Assembly: GCA_006386115.1 (NCBI GenBank)
Contig: VFIW01000008.1
Coordinates: 372,001-436,000 of the forward strand
Length of the DNA stretch: 64,000 bases
From: Globisporangium splendens
Lineage: Eukaryota > Oomycota > Peronosporomycetes > Pythiales > Pythiaceae
Direction of reading: 5' to 3'
Shown piece by piece: positions 50,701 to 61,046 of this stretch. The notes beneath the pieces were generated by a model. That model searched no databases. It saw only the letters and a list, made by a program, of their open reading frames with translations, and was not told the DNA's origin. Within the stretch, counting starts at the first letter, position 1. Each line of letters begins with the position of its first letter. The position numbers and the translations under genes are program-made.

Positions 50701-52162
50701 GACGGCACTTGGCTTCTTGCTTCCTGTTGTCACGTGATGCTGTTGTTGAGGGACTCTGCTCCGATGGCCAACAGACAGCGAGCGAGTCGATTCCGAGTCG
50801 CAGATACCGAGTGCATACCGTTTGGATCGATATTCTGCCGGTTCTAGAAAATAAGTACCGGTATTAACCATGTCGAGCAGAACCGGTAGTCGATACACAA
50901 CTGGTGTTCAGCTGACAAATTGTACCGTTTAATAACCAGTTTGACGGGGTATTGCTATCGGTTTTAGACGGGTTTTAGGAGAATAAAATCTTCTGGTCAT
51001 GAGATGACACTTGACCGAACGAACTGATACGTGAACCGAGTGCATTTACAGACACAATAGCGTAGATTCTGCAACCAAAGTCGATTCTTGATTCCAAGTG
51101 CCCAAGCTGAGCCTACGTTATATGAGTAGGCGACCACCAATGCGTGCAGCTTGGCCATTTTGTGTGAAACCAAGACTCGAGCCACATCTTCTGAGCTCAT
51201 CTGCTTTTTAGACGGCTTATTTAAATAAACCTTTTTAGATTTTAATCCAAAAAGAAGAAATAAACCTTCTACTAAACATACAATTCGCTGGTCGCAAAAG
51301 CAAATTCTGAAGCACTCACTCAGCCACGAGCTTTCAGGTACAAAGCGACGACACGATGTCCTGACGCGAGTTAAAAAGCCACAAACGCCTTGCATGCGAC
51401 AGCGTTGCAGATCAACGAAAGTTTGCACAAGAACGGTCCTAAAAATGAGATCACAATGCGCTGTTTGTACACCGTCCTTCCGAGTTACCAGCATGCCGCA
51501 TCTCCATCTGGAGACGCACGAAACCCCGATGAGCATAAGCTGAGACTTATCTCACTCGCTTCGTGACGTCGCAACTTCAAGGTCCGATGTTATATCCTGG
51601 CAGAGTAGCTTCGTCTGTACGTACATGCACTCCGACGTGTGGCTGCGCAGCTCGAAATGACAACAACGAATGCTTATTCGTCCGAAAATCAGGCGCAATG
51701 TTGTGCACTCGAAGCGGTCAAATCACTTGTACACGCAAAACCTTTGCTGCGAATCGTTGAGGCACTGCCCAGTTCACGCATGTCTATATCGTCTATCCAC
51801 AAAACACGATGCCAAGCGTCCTCCACACAATACTATGCCCACCTCGAATACAGAAGGCTCTATATATGCTGAGCACTGCATCTAGGTGATTGCATCCCTT
51901 GGTGTGCGTCTCCCCATTTGCTCGAAGCGCCTGGCACCCACCCCGCCACCTCAGCCTATGCCTCGTGCTGTAACATGATCACGAACCGCATGTTCAGCTT
52001 TCGGCGTGCAGGTGTCCCCAGCTGTTGATTTGGAAGAGACACAGAGCCTTGCGTCATTCGACCAAATAGTGACGCTCTTGGACGTCTATCTAGAAAGAGA
52101 GAGTGAGGTGGCGCCGTCAGCACACAGCTCCTCTCTGCCAAACGGTGTTCTCGTTTTTGATC
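50701..52162. other. Intergenic
   Basis: About 1.46 kb. A 179-codon minus-strand ORF (51536-50997) matches nothing I recognise and may be chance or old element debris. Confidence 0.35.
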
Positions 52163-52178
52163 TCATTCTCCAACTTTC
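52163..52178 (+). promoter_or_regulatory. Initiator plus flanking region of the CAP gene
   Basis: TCATTCTCCAACTTTC fits the oomycete Inr with its flanking promoter region, about 95 nt before the ATG. Confidence 0.5.
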
Positions 52179-52222
52179 CCTCCAGAGTCAACTCACGACT
52201 CTCTGCTCACTCTTCTGATCTC

Positions 52223-52246
52223 CACACACACACACACACACACACA
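52223..52246 (+). repeat. (CA)12 microsatellite in the CAP gene leader
   Basis: CA run followed by ACAAC repeats, just upstream of the start codon at 52262. Confidence 0.9.
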
Positions 52247-52261
52247 ACACAACACAACACA

Positions 52262-53221
52262 ATGAAGCTCGTGTCAAGAAGTCCTCTGGTTGCCGTCGCT
52301 CTAGGTCTCATCCTCTTTACGTCGCCCGCGTCGGCAGCAAAAGCGAGTAGCAAATGTGCGAGTGGACTCACCAAACAGAACGCGACACCAACGCCATCGG
52401 TGCCTGCCATGACACCAGTTCCAGTCGCAACTACTACGCCAGCACCACAGGAACCACAGGTGCCTGTGACCCGAGCGCCAACCGAGTCCACTCCCGCCAT
52501 GACTCCCGTGCCTGCTGTCGACGAAGAAGCCACTCCCGCTGTGACTCCTGCTCCTGTGGAGGACGAGAATACGACCGAGCAATCGAACAATGCATACGGA
52601 GGCGCAGACAACAACGACGACGATGGTGGGGACGACGGAGTGACCGAAGAGGTCGGCTCGGACTACGACCTTCCCAGCGACAACGAATCAGAGCAAGGTG
52701 ATGATGTCGCATCGGACTTTGATACCGAGTCCGTCCCGACAACGGGTACCCCAGCTCAGGATGCCGCTGCGACGCCAGCGGTCGAGACGCCTGTCCAGAC
52801 TAACGACAACGACAGTGTGGACCCAGTCACGTGCCTTGCCGCACACAACAAGGTTCGTGCGGCCGTGGGCGTCTCAGCACTCACCTGGGACGACGAATTG
52901 GCATCCAAGGGAGCGTCGTGGGCGAAGCACATGGAAGACCTCAACTTCTTCGACCACCACACGCCTGGTCAGTCCGACGACCAGATGAACAACCTGTACA
53001 GCGGCACGAGCTGCTTGGACGCCGTCGCGGCGTTCGAGTCCGAGAAGTCGAAGTTCCCTGCCGATCGCATCGTGCGCGAAGAGAACTACATGGACTATGG
53101 CCACTACAGCATGATGGTGTGGCGCACGACGACTCGTGTGGGGTGCGGTCGCGGTGCGACACAGAATCTCGTGTGCTACTACGAGGAACCTGGGAATGTT
53201 GTCGGCGAGGCTGCCTACTAA
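52262..53221 (+). CDS. Secreted CAP/SCP (PR-1-like) protein with Thr/Pro-rich acidic linker
   Basis: 319 residues. A signal peptide is evident, with likely cleavage after SPASA (residue 25). Residues about 40-110 are Thr/Pro/Ala-rich and mucin-like, probably O-glycosylated. An Asp/Glu-rich stretch follows to about 180, then the CAP domain (about 186-319) with NKVRAAVGVSALTWDDELA, GHYSMMVW and CYYEEPGNVVG. The frame is open upstream to 52103, but the signal peptide fixes the start. CAP proteins bind sterols or lipids in other systems and are common in oomycete secretomes. A wall or host-interface role is inferred. Confidence 0.9.
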   Translation: MKLVSRSPLVAVALGLILFTSPASAAKASSKCASGLTKQNATPTPSVPAMTPVPVATTTPAPQEPQVPVTRAPTESTPAMTPVPAVDEEATPAVTPAPVEDENTTEQSNNAYGGADNNDDDGGDDGVTEEVGSDYDLPSDNESEQGDDVASDFDTESVPTTGTPAQDAAATPAVETPVQTNDNDSVDPVTCLAAHNKVRAAVGVSALTWDDELASKGASWAKHMEDLNFFDHHTPGQSDDQMNNLYSGTSCLDAVAAFESEKSKFPADRIVREENYMDYGHYSMMVWRTTTRVGCGRGATQNLVCYYEEPGNVVGEAAY

Positions 53222-53280
53222 GAAAGAATCAACAATGATACATGTATAGAGTATGTAACTAATAGACTCCATTATTTTGC

Positions 53281-54531
53281 CTGCTCCAATTCGCTACTGC
53301 TTTCGTTGGAAATTGTGATATCTTTGCATCCAAACTGGTGTGGAACTACTTTTATGCGCTATGGGCGAAGATCGGAATCACTCCTGGTCACGACCCCGCA
53401 ATCTGGATCTTCAGTCTGGATCTACCAGATACTCCAAGGCATGCATGGACCACGATCAAGAGACACATTATCGGACACAAGTTCTCCAATGAACATCTCC
53501 AAGATCATCTCTATCCCGTCGCACACATGCTGTGGCGATATATGAGCGCGTCGCTCATACAAGCCATTTGGTGTGCGCATCTGCGACGCATGGATTCGGA
53601 TCCAATCAAATCGACTGCTGAGATGGCGATCATGATGGCCAGGTTAGGGGCAGGGATGCGAAACCTCACACGACTCGCTGAAGCGCAAGCTGGAGACTCG
53701 GACGGTCACACGGTTGCAGCAGTTCTCGAGGCATATGTCAACTGCTTTCTCAGCCAAACCGACGCCATCCCCTTGACTCCAAGTGATACTCGCGGCGTTT
53801 ACCTGTTGTTTTTCGATGGTGGATCACGCGGCAATCCAGGACTAGGAGGGACTGGATCCATTATCGTGCGTGTCCATAAGGACTCACACACAGCCAGTTT
53901 AATTTGGTCCGCCAGCATGTCCTATAGCAGGAAGGACACGACCAACAACTTTGCCGAGTACTGGGGTCTCATACATGGACTCCGAGAAGCCCAACGCAGT
54001 CGCTTCGAACCGCTGTACGTGATTGGAGACAGTGCACTGATTACCTCCCAACAGCGAATGCATCGGTCCCCTCGACAGCACCGATTGGCACGTTTATACC
54101 AGACAAGTCGACGACTCGCGGATTGCATCGACATCCGAGGATGGTACCATCACTACCGTGCCTTCAACAAGATGGCGGACTCAGCCGCCAACCTAGCCAT
54201 GGACACCAGAACCTCAACGCAGGTTCACTTCCCAACTCAAAGAGCTGCTTTCAACAATCTCACCCAGGATCTTGACAACGACGTCATACATTGGCTTATG
54301 CGAAGTTCGGAAGACCCAAGGTCATTGGACAACACAAGGCAGCCTCACATAGGACCAAGAGAACATGCCATCCTGGTCAAAGATTATTTAGCAGTTAGAA
54401 GTGATCTAGTGCAATCCGCGCTATGACACATTTACACTCCTGTATGAAATTCGTCATGAAGATTAGGTAGGAGAATGGATATTGTAGGTCACGACGATGA
54501 ACCTCAATATACCTCACCTTGTAAAGGTAAT
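53281..54531 (+). mobile_element. LINE 3' fragment with RNase H domain (copy 2)
   Basis: The ORF 53338-54426 holds about 130 residues of the reverse-transcriptase C-terminal extension, then a complete RNase HI domain (FDGGSRGNPG, Glu in NFAEYWGL, GDSALI, NKMADSA). Its 3' part and tail match copy 1 at 5190-5994. There is no poly(A), and the 5' end is truncated. It lies 60 bp downstream of the CAP gene in the same orientation. Confidence 0.82.
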
Positions 54532-55115
54532 GATCTTTGCACCATTATTGATATAGCAGTGGCTTTCTTTTTCCTCACGTAGATCGCGGAATAGTTGATT
54601 TGTCTGGAGCAATGGTGTGCAGTTCGCGTTCATTCGAACGAACAACGTTTTGGGAAACTTGGCAAATCCGCGTTTACATTCGACAGAACAATCTCCAAAG
54701 TCGTTAACCTCGATTGCCTAAGTCAGCTAAACGGATAGTATTGTGAAATGAGCCTCTGTTGTGTATTCTAAATGATGTTCATCACCTCACGATTATTTGT
54801 GCAACCATCTCCTTGTAGCGCGCCTAACCCAGCTGATACTCACATGAGTTGGTTGTCACACATATCCAAATGATGACCTTATTACAATAGTATCTCGCCA
54901 CACTTTTTCATCGAGCAAAGAGCGATGGGCGGTGATGACGAACTCTTCGACTCACTGTTTCAACTACGGATCAACACCCCATGCCTCGAGGTTTCATTTC
55001 CCACGCTGCTCCTTTGAGCTGCTAGGAAGTATAGAGAAAAAAAGCTGTTCGTGCTTCAAGTCACGAACCTCACTTGCGTACCTCCTTTCCTACCACGGGC
55101 AATAATTACAATTTT
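54532..55115. other. Intergenic
   Basis: About 585 bp between the RNase H element and the UPRT-like gene. No supported gene. Confidence 0.4.
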
Positions 55116-56040
55116 CTAGGCATTGTACCGAGCGACAAAGTCTCCGAGACCGGAACGCGCGTCGGCGTCAATCGCACCAGTGACGATCTTGACCTCTACA
55201 AGAGATGAAACATCGAAACTCAAGCCAGGTTGTTTCACAAATAGAGCAATGTTTACCCACGAGTGCATCAACATACGTGGGAACTGCGTGCAAATCGCCG
55301 CGATCGCGTTCGCTGTGCACAGAAGCAGCACGACGCAAATGCTCGTTTCAGGGACGTCAAGCCGGCGCATCGCCTACGAATAAACACAGCCAGTATGTGA
55401 AAACTAAGTCTGGTCCAAGCCTCAGCGTCAATTTGGCGAATATCGGAATCGCCAGGCGTGCAAATATCATGATATGATGCTTGCTTTCTAGGGCAAACTC
55501 ATCATACCTCGATGGATTTGCAGACACTCTCGCCGTCGTTGCTCGTGGCCAGGAAGAGCAGCACGTTGCAGCCTCGAATGTTCGGCGGCAGGTCCGTTCG
55601 TGCGACTTTCGGCTGCTTTTGTGTGGTTTCCATAGACTCCAGTAAGTGGATGTACCCGGTTGCAGCCTCGGGCTCCATTTGGCGAAACAACTTCAAGAAC
55701 GAGTGGCCCGCGGTGCCGATCGAGACACCGCAGAACAACTCGCTCGGAGCCTCAAAGCCTTGAAATACTTGACCAGTGGACGTCTGGACCTCCAACGACG
55801 TCGACCCAAAGCTCGTGATCGCCTCTTCCAAGAGAATCCTACAAAATCACATCAGAGCTTGTGAAATCTGGGGCTACAATGCTGGTGAGAAGCTCCAAGT
55901 TGAAACACGTACATGGTGAGGCGACTTGCTGCGCGACGAAAGGTTAATGCGGTTGATGCTGCGTTGCGCAAAGTTGTGAGCAGCAGCAGCACCGAGTGCG
56001 TCCGCACTTCGCGCACTATCAGCGGCTCTTCCAATGGCAC
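55116..56040 (-). CDS. Uracil phosphoribosyltransferase-like protein (UPRT homologue), at least four exons
   Basis: Exons are 55195-55116, 55373-55277, 55838-55508 and 56040-55913 (the 5'-most, possibly preceded by another exon after a CGCAG acceptor at 56040). All junctions are GT/AG and in phase. The protein follows the UPRT layout: VREVRTHSVLLLLTTLR, RRAASRLTMILLEEAI, FCGVSIGTAGHSFLK, a region ending LATSNDGES where the PRPP loop is expected, and QFPQVKIVTGAIDADA with GDFVARY at the C-terminus. The PRPP loop departs from bacterial DPMLATGGS. Like animal UPRT it may lack classic activity. The start codon is not resolved. Confidence 0.72.
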
Positions 56041-56156
56041 CTGCGAGGCTTTGCTGCTCGATCGGTTCTCTCTGAGGCATCAAACATATGCATAGTGAAT
56101 CGAAGTGAGTTGGCGCAGCCTAGTTCAACACTGGACAAAATAGCAATGACAGATAA

Positions 56157-57176
56157 TTACAAGTCCTTGGCGGATTGCACGAGCAGATCGTAGCGCGTGA
56201 TGATCTCGTCGCGGTTTTTCTTGATGTGGCAGATCGCAGCGCGCGTGACGCCAAACTCGCGCGCGAGTGCTGCCTGTTTCTCGCCATTTTCAATGCGCTG
56301 GATGATGTCCCGACGGTCCGTGTCGCGCAAGTACCGCGCACGCTTGTTGCCCAGCACTGCGGAGGGTGTTGAAGTTGATGCTGCGGCGGCAGTATCAGCG
56401 CTTCGTTGAGGTCTGGCAGCAGTCGCTCTATCATTTTCTTTTTGATTTCCTGTTTGCACTGTGGTCGTAGCTCCTGGAAGCTGCTCTGGTGGCGTGGATG
56501 GCATCCGCGCACTGGATAAAGTGCTGTTGGGAATTAGCGGCCGCACCGAAGCGAACGAAGCCGTGTGAAACGACGGCGACATTGACACTGAAGCAGAATT
56601 CGTGGATATCGAGGGCACCGATCGGTAGGCGCTTGTGTTTTCCCACTGTTGCATGTGTTGCATCGACGGCCGCTCATGCCTTGAGACTTTTGTGAAATTC
56701 CCACCCAAAGTGGTGCCTCCTGTGTGAAAGTAGTCGCTTCCCTGTGCTACGTCACCACCACTCACGCCATGTTCTACTTGTAAATCATCGCCATTAACGG
56801 CTCTGCGCTTTGGGTACCATCGCCGCGAATCTGGTGTTACTGCTGGCTTTGGAATAGATGCCTGGGGTCTTGCTTGGAGTTCGTAGCGACGACTTTGCTG
56901 CATCGGATGCTGTGGTGGTGGTGATCGAAGAAAAAAAGAGGGAGGAACTCCAGTTGTGATCGTGGACCGGATCTCTTCGGCGTGTATGCCTCCGTCGTGT
57001 CTCTGCTGACCTACTCGCTTCGTGCGCCACGTTCCCTGTTCCATGGGCACTGACACCGCTTCCGAGTCACGCGACTGCTGCTGCTGCTGGACTTGAAGAT
57101 CCGACTTTCCATGGTGCTGCATTCGTGGCGCCTCGCGACCAAGCAACTCGGCGACCGCGTCACGCGTGGTGGGCAT
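56157..57176 (-). CDS. Protein with C-terminal Psq/CENP-B-type helix-turn-helix
   Basis: 339 residues in one frame. The first ~270 are Gln/Ser/Thr/Pro-rich and disordered. The last 65 hold a compact HTH: RDTDRRDIIQRIENGEK, AALAREFGVTRAAI, CHIKKNRDEI (about 281-325), the form found in pogo-type transposases, CENP-B and Pipsqueak proteins. It lies next to a decayed pogo/DDE element on the same strand but is not continuous with it. It may be a transcriptional regulator of transposase origin. Confidence 0.7.
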   Translation of the reverse strand: MPTTRDAVAELLGREAPRMQHHGKSDLQVQQQQQSRDSEAVSVPMEQGTWRTKRVGQQRHDGGIHAEEIRSTITTGVPPSFFLRSPPPQHPMQQSRRYELQARPQASIPKPAVTPDSRRWYPKRRAVNGDDLQVEHGVSGGDVAQGSDYFHTGGTTLGGNFTKVSRHERPSMQHMQQWENTSAYRSVPSISTNSASVSMSPSFHTASFASVRPLIPNSTLSSARMPSTPPEQLPGATTTVQTGNQKENDRATAARPQRSADTAAAASTSTPSAVLGNKRARYLRDTDRRDIIQRIENGEKQAALAREFGVTRAAICHIKKNRDEIITRYDLLVQSAKDL

Positions 57177-57599
57177 CGTTCAGTCAGTGCTGACGGAAGG
57201 AGGACGAGAAGGCGCAGAATAATCGCGTCCAGAAGAAGCAACGAGCTAACAAAACAGCCCCAGCAGTCGCCGTGGCTTTCCCACAGGTTCCTCCTCTCTC
57301 TCGAGCTTGATAAAAGAGAAACGGATAACCGCCCACTTGAGACAGCGAGCGACTTGCAATTGGATAGGATCCCTCCGAGGTGTTTCACATGGAGCAGCTC
57401 AAGTATTTCTGGCACCAAAAACGTGCGATACGCGTAACCACGCGGCTTCGAAGCAAATCTTTCGACAGACAGACAGCATGAGAGCAAAGCAGAAATGCGA
57501 CGTAGTTCGGCCATGCAACTCGGAGAGAAATCGGGGCTCAGGAAGATGTTCAAATTTTCCTTTGAAAGCAGCGAGAAATGGGGTGTCAATATTCGTGAC

Positions 57600-58446
57600 A
57601 CCACCTCATACAGGACTTGGTCCATACTGAAACCAAGTTGTGACTTTGCATCCAATTCGGCAGCTTGGCGCTGTTGACAGCTCGAGTTGGCATTTGGTCG
57701 CTCGAGGGAGCTCGTGCGTGCTGCCTTCTTTGCCTCGCGCTTTTCTTGGCGCGTGTTGCGCCTCGCCTCAACTGCTTCGACCCTCTGTTTCTCGGACAGC
57801 AGCTTTGCTCTCCGGTTCCGCTCTTTCTTTTCGGTTGCCATAATTTTACGCACTGCATCATCTTCAAGCTGCACGAGAGCTGCACGAGTCTGGTTCCGAT
57901 TTCTGCTGTATCAACTCGATAATACCGTCCGAAGTCATCAGGACACCATCATGTACATAATCGTCAGTGTCACTACTTTTTGTTTTGTCCGCAGAGTCGT
58001 TTCCTGAAGCCTCCAATGATTGATGGACGCCACACGGACGCAATCAGGATCTAGATCTTCGCGTTTCAATCGCGATTCGCTGCAGTGCGATATAATGAGA
58101 GCTGGTTCGAGCAGGACAGTCTTCTTCTTTGAGCGAGGGGTGCTGCCAATGATGTCCGACAGCATTTGCTCTTTGTTAAGCGGGTAGATCCCGCACTTCT
58201 CGAACCACCCCGCAATGTGTGTGCTCTTGGCAAACTGTTGATCAGTGCAGCAGAGCCAATCTTCGCCACGACATCCTTTGGTGCTGCAAACTTGTTTGCC
58301 TTGTGAAAACGATCAATTTCTTCATCGAGGTGACGCTTGAAATGCTGGAAGACAGTCACGTCTAACGGCTGAAGAAAATGTGACGCGTGAGCAGGCAGTG
58401 CATACAGATGAATGTTGTTATTGCGAGCATGACGTAGTGTAGCCAA
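57600..58446 (-). mobile_element. Decayed pogo-type (DDE) transposase remnant
   Basis: From 58446 the minus strand reads NNNIHLYALPAHASHFLQPLDV, the end of a DDE_1 domain. It shifts frame near 58230, then continues as KCGIYPLNKEQMLSDIIG to about 57938 and, after another break, ends in a Lys/Glu/Arg-rich tail (about 57874-57650). The N-terminal HTH and the first two acidic residues are not found. The same strand between 58480 and 58820 has only an unrecognised 73-codon ORF. Terminal repeats were not seen. Confidence 0.65.
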
Positions 58447-59052
58447 GGAAAAATGCTATATATGCCTGTAGATTGTCGAGGTGATGCGTAACATTCTCCA
58501 TCGCAGAGACTTTAGCACGACTCGTATCTAGAAATTGCGCTTTACGACGGCAGAAAGCGCCGCTGTGTTGGTTCATAAAACGTTGTACTCATCTGGTTGA
58601 AGGAAAATTGTCGGGTGCTTCACGCTGATATGGACTGTGGGTGACGATATCTCGAACAAACGTACCGAGTTTTGCGTTTGCGAAGCATCGTCCTTGATCG
58701 GTACGTGGGTCGACGGCTTTCACGACGCCTTGGACTTCGCCATCAATCAAAACAACCTTTTTGTCGGGGCGAGCAGTGAGGTCCACTTGGCTGCTTGTAC
58801 GACGATGCATACTTCCCCTACTGGCTCCATAGCGCGAAGCAGCCTTGGGTCTGAAGTTGAAGGTGTGATTGGAAATGGACTGTAACTCGGCAACTACGAA
58901 CCCAAATTTTCTGGGAGATGGCTAGAAATACTCGCAAAGCGCTCATCTACAAATATAAGTCATTTCCTCGGCGTTTACATCGATTTAAGGACCACCAAGA
59001 TCGTCTGAAAAAGTCTGTCCTGATTTGTGTCTGTCTCTGCTTTTTGTCGCGC
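58447..59052. other. Region upstream of the transposase remnant
   Basis: About 600 bp. A minus-strand ORF (58810-58589) is unrecognised and may be further element debris. Confidence 0.35.
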
Positions 59053-59380
59053 TCAGACAACAGAAGAGTACGGCAACTGACTATTTACTGAGACCATCGC
59101 GAAAATTGGATACTCTTTGAACTTTGAGGAGATGGGTCCGATCGGCGAAGAACGAGCCGAAGAAAATGGTTGTGCGCAGGTGGGAAACAATGCGTTGGAG
59201 CTCTGTTCCGTCGTGGTTAGACCAATCACAAAGAATAGGCGACCACACTTTTCCATAGTGCATGCACCCAATAAACACATGACGGTCCATCTCAATTTTG
59301 TTGCAGCTCATGACTGGGCAGTATAGCCGATCTGGGTATTCTTTGCGCAGGAAACTCAATCTGTATCCCACACAGATCAG
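59053..59380 (-). mobile_element. LINE relic with internal deletion
   Basis: On the minus strand GYRLSFLRKEYPDRLYCPV and EMDRHVFIGCMHYGKVW match the zinc-cluster region of the LINE ORF at 29.6 kb. After a large deletion the frame resumes with FFGSFFADRTHLLKVQ, matching the extreme C-terminus of that ORF. A related element was therefore once inserted here in the opposite orientation. Confidence 0.75.
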
Positions 59381-59864
59381 TCGAGAAGCGCTTAAACATC
59401 AATGTTGGCGGTTGCTTGATCCTACTATTTGTGCCACATCAGAAACGCAAGTGGCGAGTTCGTCCTTGCTTCCTTCCCATCGTTCGTTTCCCTCTTTGCG
59501 CTCACCACCAACGACCCGAATGAGAGCCTTAGCCTCTTCATATGACAGCCAGATCGGTGTTTTTTTCCAAGTCGATGTAGGCGGCGTTCGTTGTGTCCTG
59601 ACATATCTGTCCATTGGTCGCGGTCGCTGTCCTCTCCTAGAGGTACCGGGGCAGCGAGTCAGATCCACTAGGTGAAGTCCAGAGAGATCGAAACACCTCG
59701 TATTGATTTGTGCCATTTCCACAGTCTATTTGTGCTGGTGAAAGGCGATGGCTAATAATGGCTTCGTCCAAAAGTGCAGCGAGTGCTGTTGCCCAACCCA
59801 GAGCTGCTTTAACGAAGCGCGGCATCCCTGAAGACAATCGACTGCACCACGATCCACGAGAGCC
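59381..59864. other. Intergenic
   Basis: About 480 bp. A minus-strand ORF (59722-59399) is unrecognised. Confidence 0.35.
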
Positions 59865-60652
59865 ATGACCTTGCCACCGAAGGCGAAAACCAGCGCTGCA
59901 CACGCGGCGCCACTCGGTTACTCATTCGTGGGGCTCACGACGCTCTCAGGTACGACAACTCACGCCTGCATTGCAAAGCGCCAATGAAGTTACTCATCAT
60001 GCATTTGCTGGCGTTGGATGGTGCAGAGATGACGCAGCACGACCCCGTGGGAGGCAAAAAGAAGTCCCACGCACCGGATGTGGCCAGTGGCACTGGTGCC
60101 ACGTCAACTTCAGTAAGCAATGGCGCTCAAAGCAGCGATGGAAAGTCTGCTCTGCAAAAAGCCAAAGGTGCTGGCTCAAGTTCATTGCGTGTCAACAACA
60201 AGATCACGAGTCTCGACGACATAGACGACGCGCTGGATGCCGTGTTTGATGATCCGACAACGCTGCAATGGCTCGATTTGTCGGGCAATGCACTCACGTA
60301 GATTCCGCACGATGCATTTTCGCCGTACAAAGACATCTTCACGTTGCACTTGCACGGCAACAAGCTGCAGCGGTACGCCGACGTTGACAACCTCGCAGTG
60401 TGCCTCCCCAGACTGCACTCGCTCACGCTCCACGGGAACCCGCTCGGCCAGAAGAAGCACTACCGCAATTACGTCGTTGCGAGCTTCCCAGTGCTCGCGC
60501 AACTGGATTCCAGTTCTGTCACCAAGGGCGACCGCGAAAAGGCCGAGACGTGGACCTCGATCTATAAGCACGTCGCGAGCCCCAAGGGGAGAGAAAAGCT
60601 GACGAAAGAGAGCGCCTTTGGAGGCGGCGACGGAGCCAACGACCAAGGTTAA
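59865..60652 (+). pseudogene. LRRC51-like leucine-rich repeat protein, in-frame TAG
   Basis: Exon 1 is 59865-59949 (APLGYSFVGLTTLS) and exon 2 is 60027-60652, with a 77-nt phase-1 intron. The order of parts follows animal LRRC51: PLxYSF start, then LRRs with LQWLDLSGNALT, FTLHLHGNKLQRYADV, LPRLHSLTLHGNPLG and a C-terminal tail with VTKGDREKAETW. TAG at 60299-60301 interrupts the frame between LSGNALT and IPHDAFSP; both sides are otherwise open and well conserved. LRRC51/LRTOMT1 belongs to a group of genes mostly found in ciliated eukaryotes. Either a recent pseudogene or a base error. Confidence 0.75.
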
Positions 60653-61046
60653 ATAAACGATGAACTAGCCAAGCCACTGCCCGCCAAATCAAGGCTGATT
60701 GAAGCCGTGCAGGGCGAAATACATAGAGAAACAAGCTGAAGTATGAAAATGGCTCGTTCAACTTCAATGTCAGCTCCACTTTTGTCACTGTTTTGTGCAG
60801 TCCCTGTTTGTACCATTTCGTCTCATATTGGATAAATGTTAATAACCTTCAGTTACATCATGCGCACTCAGAAAAACAACCCACAGAAGAAAAGAAAACG
60901 GCGACACCACACATCTGAAGTCGAAGGCGCGCACCCATCGTCGCTCTCTTTACGTGCGTATCACGCAGGCGTCCCTCCTCCCTCTTATCCACAGGCATTA
61001 CTCGCTCCTCCTGCTGCTGCTCGTGTGAGCGTTTTGCTGTAAAGCG
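60653..61046. other. Intergenic
   Basis: About 390 bp. A pyrimidine-rich stretch precedes the Rab escort gene. No gene. Confidence 0.4.

Noticed and set aside
50997..51536. A 179-codon minus-strand ORF in the 1.4-kb intergenic stretch
   Set aside because: No family recognised and composition unlike neighbouring genes; left as unassigned sequence.
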